Source of the DNA: Flaviflexus salsibiostraticola
GTDB lineage: Bacteria > Actinomycetota > Actinomycetes > Actinomycetales > Actinomycetaceae
Length of the DNA stretch: 64,000 nt
Direction: 5' to 3'
NCBI RefSeq assembly: GCF_003952265.1
Contig: NZ_CP034438.1
Coordinates: 2,418,001-2,482,000 of the forward strand
The notes below the pieces were generated by a model. That model ran no database searches and was not told the origin of the DNA. It worked only from the letters and a program-made list of their open reading frames with translations. Of the stretch, positions 61,111 to 64,000 are shown in pieces. The translations under genes and the position numbers were made by a program. The stretch's first letter is position 1, and each line of letters begins with the position of its first letter.

Positions 61111-61734
61111 TCAGTCCGCGTACGCGATCGGCGCCGCACCCTCGGCCGCGGCAGCCTTCTCCGCATGGGCGGAGTCGGCCACGACGAGCGTGAGGCCCGC
61201 CCCGATCGCGGCGAGGAAGGCGTCGATGAACTCCTCGGGGCTCGGATCGACGATGAGGGCCCGGCCCTGGGACCGCAGCGGGCGCGGGGATACGGGGGCG
61301 GCGGAGGACTCGTCGAGGAGGATATCGGCCTGGCCGAGGGCCTCAGCATTGCCGTCGATCACCCCGGCCGGCAGGTCGCCCGGATAGGACATGTCGAGGG
61401 CGCCGAGGGAGACGACGATGACGTCATCGCCGTCGGCGTCGGGATTCGTTGTCACGACCGTGTCGCCCTCGGTCGTCGACAGCTGCGCCCCGGCGAGGAG
61501 ACCGCCGAGCGCCCAGGTGATGAGTCGCCAGTGGGCCGGCAGATCGAGCCTGATCGTCGACCCGGGGTCGATCATGAGATCGTCCGCGAGCAGGTTCGCG
61601 GCCTTCGCTGCGTGGTTCGCGACCACTCTGCCCGACAGGTCCAGGCGCGGGGCCCCGGCGGAGGGGCCATACAGCGTGAGTGCGGGCGCGGCGCCCCGAT
61701 CGACGAGAGCGCGGTAGATCGCGAGGGCGGTCAC
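61111..61734 (-). CDS. TIGR03089-type protein
   Basis: This 207-aa actinobacterial protein resembles the N-terminal part of AMP-binding enzymes but lacks their catalytic half. Visible are [45 protein letters not shown] and [21 protein letters not shown], which match TIGR03089. The function is unknown. In mycobacteria the family member (Rv3268) lies near rmlD, LCP and whiB2 genes, as here. The GTG start overlaps the stop of the phosphatase gene by four bases (GTGA). Confidence 0.82.
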   Translation of the reverse strand: MTALAIYRALVDRGAAPALTLYGPSAGAPRLDLSGRVVANHAAKAANLLADDLMIDPGSTIRLDLPAHWRLITWALGGLLAGAQLSTTEGDTVVTTNPDADGDDVIVVSLGALDMSYPGDLPAGVIDGNAEALGQADILLDESSAAPVSPRPLRSQGRALIVDPSPEEFIDAFLAAIGAGLTLVVADSAHAEKAAAAEGAAPIAYAD

Positions 61735-62567
61735 AGGCCCATCGCCGTTCGGCTCACCTGCAGGCATGCCTGCGACGCGGCGGCAATGTACTCCGGACCA
61801 TCCCACACGGGCTCGGTGGGGATGGAATCGGTGTACGACTCGTAGATGGCGCCGGCCTTCTGGAGGATGTGGATGCCCGCCGCGACGTCCCATGGGTTCG
61901 TACCCGTTGAGAATGAGGCGATCCCCGACCCGTCGGCAACGAAGCACAGGTCGAGCGCGGTCGAGCCGGTCCTCCTCATCGAGCGGAACTGCGCCGCGGC
62001 GTCACGCCAGCGGACGAGTGCGCTGTCGTCGCGGGCGACACGGACCGACGGGTACTCGGTCATACACAGGCCGTCCCGCGGGACCACGGTCGTATCGACC
62101 TGAAGGATCCGGGTGGGGCGGCTCGGCTCGTCGAGGTAGGCGCCGTTGTCATCGGCCGACCATGTGCGGCCCGTGAGCGGCTGGTGGACGGCCGAGGCGC
62201 GCAGCTCGCCCCCGCGGACGGCGGCGATGGAGATGCACCAGTAATCCCATCCAGCCGCGAAGTTCGATGTGCCGTCGATCGGGTCGACCAGCCAGTAGAG
62301 GTCATCGTCGCCCGGGCCATCGGACGGTCCGTCGACCGTGGACCAGCCGGACTCCTCCCCGAGGAAGTGGGAATCGGGGAACCGCGTGAGGATCGCGTCG
62401 CGGATCTTTGCCTCCGTCGCCTCGTCGTGGACCGTGACGACATCGTGGAAGCTCGACTTCGCGGTCAGGTCACCGCGCTCGCGGCTCGCGGCGAGCAGGC
62501 CGGGGCCGAGTTCGGCGACGAGGTCAAGGAGGAAGGATCGGATCTCGGGGGAAGGCGTTTCAGACAC
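61731..62567 (-). CDS. Inositol-monophosphatase-family phosphatase
   Basis: This 278-aa metal-dependent phosphatase has the Li-sensitive IMPase fold. Metal ligands are in GEESG (residues 70-74) and the WLVDPIDGTSNF block (92-103); the C-terminal NPWDVAAGIHIL carries the last Asp. It may act on inositol-1-phosphate, fructose-1,6-bisphosphate, histidinol phosphate or PAP; motifs do not separate these. The GTG at 62567 lies within an inverted repeat that could be an operator. It is first in a two-gene unit with the TIGR03089 gene. Confidence 0.88.
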   Translation of the reverse strand: MSETPSPEIRSFLLDLVAELGPGLLAASRERGDLTAKSSFHDVVTVHDEATEAKIRDAILTRFPDSHFLGEESGWSTVDGPSDGPGDDDLYWLVDPIDGTSNFAAGWDYWCISIAAVRGGELRASAVHQPLTGRTWSADDNGAYLDEPSRPTRILQVDTTVVPRDGLCMTEYPSVRVARDDSALVRWRDAAAQFRSMRRTGSTALDLCFVADGSGIASFSTGTNPWDVAAGIHILQKAGAIYESYTDSIPTEPVWDGPEYIAAASQACLQVSRTAMGL

Positions 62568-62651
62568 GTGTCAATGCTGACACGCCGTGTCGCAACACGC
62601 CAATCAGGCGTGTGAGGTGAATCTATTGCAAACGGGGAGATATCGGCGTGT
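62563..62651. promoter_or_regulatory. Cluster of CGTGT/ACACG repeats before the phosphatase and whiB
   Basis: GACACGTGTC (62563-62572) is a perfect palindrome. CGTGTCA and TGACACG (62567-62584) form a dyad with a 4-base spacer, CGTGT and ACACG (62586-62599) another, and GGCGTGT occurs twice more (62607-62613 and 62645-62651). In total there are seven CGTGT/ACACG copies in about 90 bp, suggesting an operator array. Confidence 0.5.
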
Positions 62652-62698
62652 CTATCCTCCCAACGTCCTCCGCGCCGAGATAATTTGTCTTTTTCACC

Positions 62699-62728
62699 TT
62701 GACCTTTCGGGGCTTACATGGTTGTAAT
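62699..62728 (+). promoter_or_regulatory. Candidate whiB promoter
   Basis: TTGACC (62699-62704) and TGTAAT (62723-62728) are 18 bases apart. Transcription would start near 62735, leaving a leader of about 30 bases with GAAGGGGG as ribosome site before ATG 62765. This is the best -35/-10 pair in the window, and it rules out starts upstream of 62735. Confidence 0.6.
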
Positions 62729-62764
62729 TTACCAAGTGACCGATTGAGAAGGGGGTTCGATCAG

Positions 62765-63130
62765 ATGTGGAATCTGACCGGCAACCAGGCGCCCGACGGG
62801 CGTCCTGACGACCGGGGAGCGACCGTAACATCCCTCCCCACCAGCACTCCAACGCTGTTTCACGAGCTGTGGGGGCTGGGGTACGACGACGGTGAACTCG
62901 GCTGGCTCGATCGCGCGCTGTGCGCCGAAACCGATCCCGACATCTTCTTCCCCGAGAAGGGCGGTTCGACCGCCCCGGCCACAAGCGTCTGCCAGAACTG
63001 CGAGGTTCGCGGCGAGTGCCTGGAGTACGCGCTGACCAATGATATCCGTCACGGAATCTGGGGCGGCATGTCCGACAATGATCGTCGGCGTGCCTCCCGT
63101 CAGCGCAGGCGAGCAGTCGGAGAGCGCTGA
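62765..63130 (+). CDS. WhiB-family iron-sulfur transcription regulator
   Basis: This 121-aa WhiB-like protein has four iron-sulfur ligands, C53, C76, C79 and C85 (ALCAETDPD, SVCQNCEVRGECLEY), the GIWGGM turn (97-102) and a basic C-terminus (RRRASRQRRRAVGER) for DNA binding. These regulators bind the housekeeping sigma factor and respond to redox state or nitric oxide. Length and position near rml, LCP and TIGR03089 genes suggest the WhiB2/WhmD group, which controls division and septation in mycobacteria; this is inference. The start was chosen downstream of the TTGACC/TGTAAT promoter. Confidence 0.92.
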   Translation: MWNLTGNQAPDGRPDDRGATVTSLPTSTPTLFHELWGLGYDDGELGWLDRALCAETDPDIFFPEKGGSTAPATSVCQNCEVRGECLEYALTNDIRHGIWGGMSDNDRRRASRQRRRAVGER

Positions 63131-63135
63131 CACTG

Positions 63136-64000
63136 ATGACGAGCCCCACGGCCGGCGGCATCCTCGCGGTTGTCGTCGGCCCTTCCACGTCCGAACACCT
63201 CTCCCGCACCCTGCGCGCGGTCGCCGATGGCACGCGCGCACCCGATCGGCTCAACCTCGTCCTCCTCGACGACGGCGACGTCGACACGCGCGCCCTCGAG
63301 GCGCGCGGTATCGACACGACGATCATCCGGCCACAGGCCCAGACATCCGGCGAGGCCTACACAGCTGGGCTTGCGGATTCCGAGTGGACCTGGCTGCTCC
63401 ACGCCGACTCCGCCCCCGCACCCGACTGTCTCGCCGACCTGCACAGGGTCTGCGAGTCGTCGAAGATGATCGCCGCAGCCGGCCCCAAGCAGGTTGGGTG
63501 GGACGATCCGACCGAGCTTCTCGAGGTCGGCATCCGCGCCACCCGCTCCGGCCGGCGCGTGCCCGAACTCGATCCGGGTGAGAGGGACCAGGGCCAGTTC
63601 GACACCCGCGACGATGTGCTCGCCGTCGGGACGGCGGGAATGCTCTTGCGCACGGCGGCGCTCACCGACGCCGGGGGCTTCGACCCCGCCCTCGGTCCAT
63701 TTGGGGATGGCCTCGAGCTGTCGCGGCGGCTGCGGGCCGGCGGCCATCGCGTCGTCGTCGTGCCGAGCGCGGCCGTCCGCCACGCCCGAGCGTCGTTCGC
63801 GGACACGCCTCATTCCTTCGGGCGCCGCCGCGGATCGCAGATGTACACGGCGCTCCAGCGCGCACCCCTCCCGGTTGCCCCGCTCCTCTTCCTCATCTAC
63901 ATGATCCTCAGCCCGCTCCGGGCGCTCGCCCGGCTCGCCATCAAGGACACGGTCCGTGCCCGGGGTGAGCTGTGGGCGGCTCTCGAGCTGCTCCGGCGGT
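63136..64000 (+). CDS. GT2-like glycosyltransferase, 3'-truncated by window edge
   Basis: The frame is open from ATG 63136 to the end of the window (288 codons seen). The N-terminal 220 residues are a GT-A domain: GGILAVVVGPSTSEHLSRTL, LNLVLLDDGDVDT, WTWLLHADSAPAPDCL (metal-binding HADS), GTAGMLLRTAALTDAGGFDP and FGDGLELSRRLRAGGHRVV. A hydrophobic segment (PLPVAPLLFLIYMILSPL) starts at about residue 245, so a membrane part follows. Similar genes beside whiB in actinobacteria are long (often near 1000 aa). It starts five bases after the whiB stop, so the two may be cotranscribed. The end of the gene is outside the window. Confidence 0.82.
   Translation, partial: MTSPTAGGILAVVVGPSTSEHLSRTLRAVADGTRAPDRLNLVLLDDGDVDTRALEARGIDTTIIRPQAQTSGEAYTAGLADSEWTWLLHADSAPAPDCLADLHRVCESSKMIAAAGPKQVGWDDPTELLEVGIRATRSGRRVPELDPGERDQGQFDTRDDVLAVGTAGMLLRTAALTDAGGFDPALGPFGDGLELSRRLRAGGHRVVVVPSAAVRHARASFADTPHSFGRRRGSQMYTALQRAPLPVAPLLFLIYMILSPLRALARLAIKDTVRARGELWAALELLRR

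Noticed and set aside
62563..62651. CGTGT repeats as a CRISPR array
   Set aside because: Repeats are 5-7 bases, in both orientations, with uneven spacing and no cas genes.
62699..62764. Longer whiB start at TTG 62699
   Set aside because: It would start inside the -35 element of the best promoter in the window. ATG 62765 has a ribosome site and gives a normal WhiB length.

Overview
The window is high-GC actinobacterial DNA. A WhiB-family gene, a pair of LytR-CpsA-Psr (LCP) proteins, a TIGR03089-type protein, frequent GTG/TTG starts, 1-4 bp stop/start overlaps and TANNNT -10 boxes placed directly in front of start codons all fit Actinomycetota. I cannot name the genus from sequence alone. Nearly everything is a cell-wall or surface glycopolymer locus. 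I saw no tRNA, rRNA or CRISPR array, and no gene-free stretch longer than about 250 bp.

Layout. 1-5.6 kb: end of a sensor kinase, gtrA, purK-purE and two LCP ligase genes. 5.6-10.9 kb: WbbL-like rhamnosyltransferase, rmlB, ugd and a large DUF6541 membrane protein. 11-13.2 kb: TupA-like ATP-grasp enzyme, DUF2304 protein and a DPM1-like transferase. 13.3-21.6 kb: a tightly coupled operon for a diacetamido-uronic acid (WbpD/E/B-like), glycosyltransferases and a PglK-like ABC exporter. It converges on a WbpI/WecB-like epimerase. 22.6-29.2 kb: two transferases, a WbpA-like dehydrogenase, a second DUF6541 protein and galE. 29.4-32.7 kb: a secreted PGRP-type amidase gene split by an IS3-family element. 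33-40.7 kb: Wzm/Wzt ABC exporter and transferases, including an 832-aa double GT4. 40.8-47.4 kb: three DUF2142 membrane proteins around an S9 peptidase. 47.6-56.8 kb: an eight- or nine-gene operon of glycosyltransferases, an epimerase, a flippase-like protein and two more DUF2142 proteins. 56.9-58.35 kb: an IS150-type element sitting in the loop of a terminator hairpin. 58.4-61 kb: rmlC, rmlD and rmlA. 61.1-64 kb: TIGR03089 protein, inositol-phosphatase-like protein, whiB and the start of a GT2.

How it fits together. dTDP-rhamnose (RmlABCD), UDP-glucuronate (Ugd), UDP-galactose (GalE) and probably UDP-ManNAc3NAcA (five WbpA/B/E/D/I-like enzymes) supply sugars. Cytoplasmic GT2/GT4 enzymes build lipid-linked chains. 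The Wzm/Wzt and PglK-like transporters export them. DPM1-like synthases, GtrA/DUF2304 proteins and the polytopic DUF2142/DUF6541 proteins could add sugars outside the membrane. The LCP proteins would attach the product to peptidoglycan. No initiating phosphoglycosyl transferase was recognised, so that step is probably encoded elsewhere. The two ends of the window resemble the conserved gtrA-purK-purE-LCP-TIGR03089-rmlD-whiB2 neighbourhood of mycobacteria, so the middle looks like a large accessory expansion.
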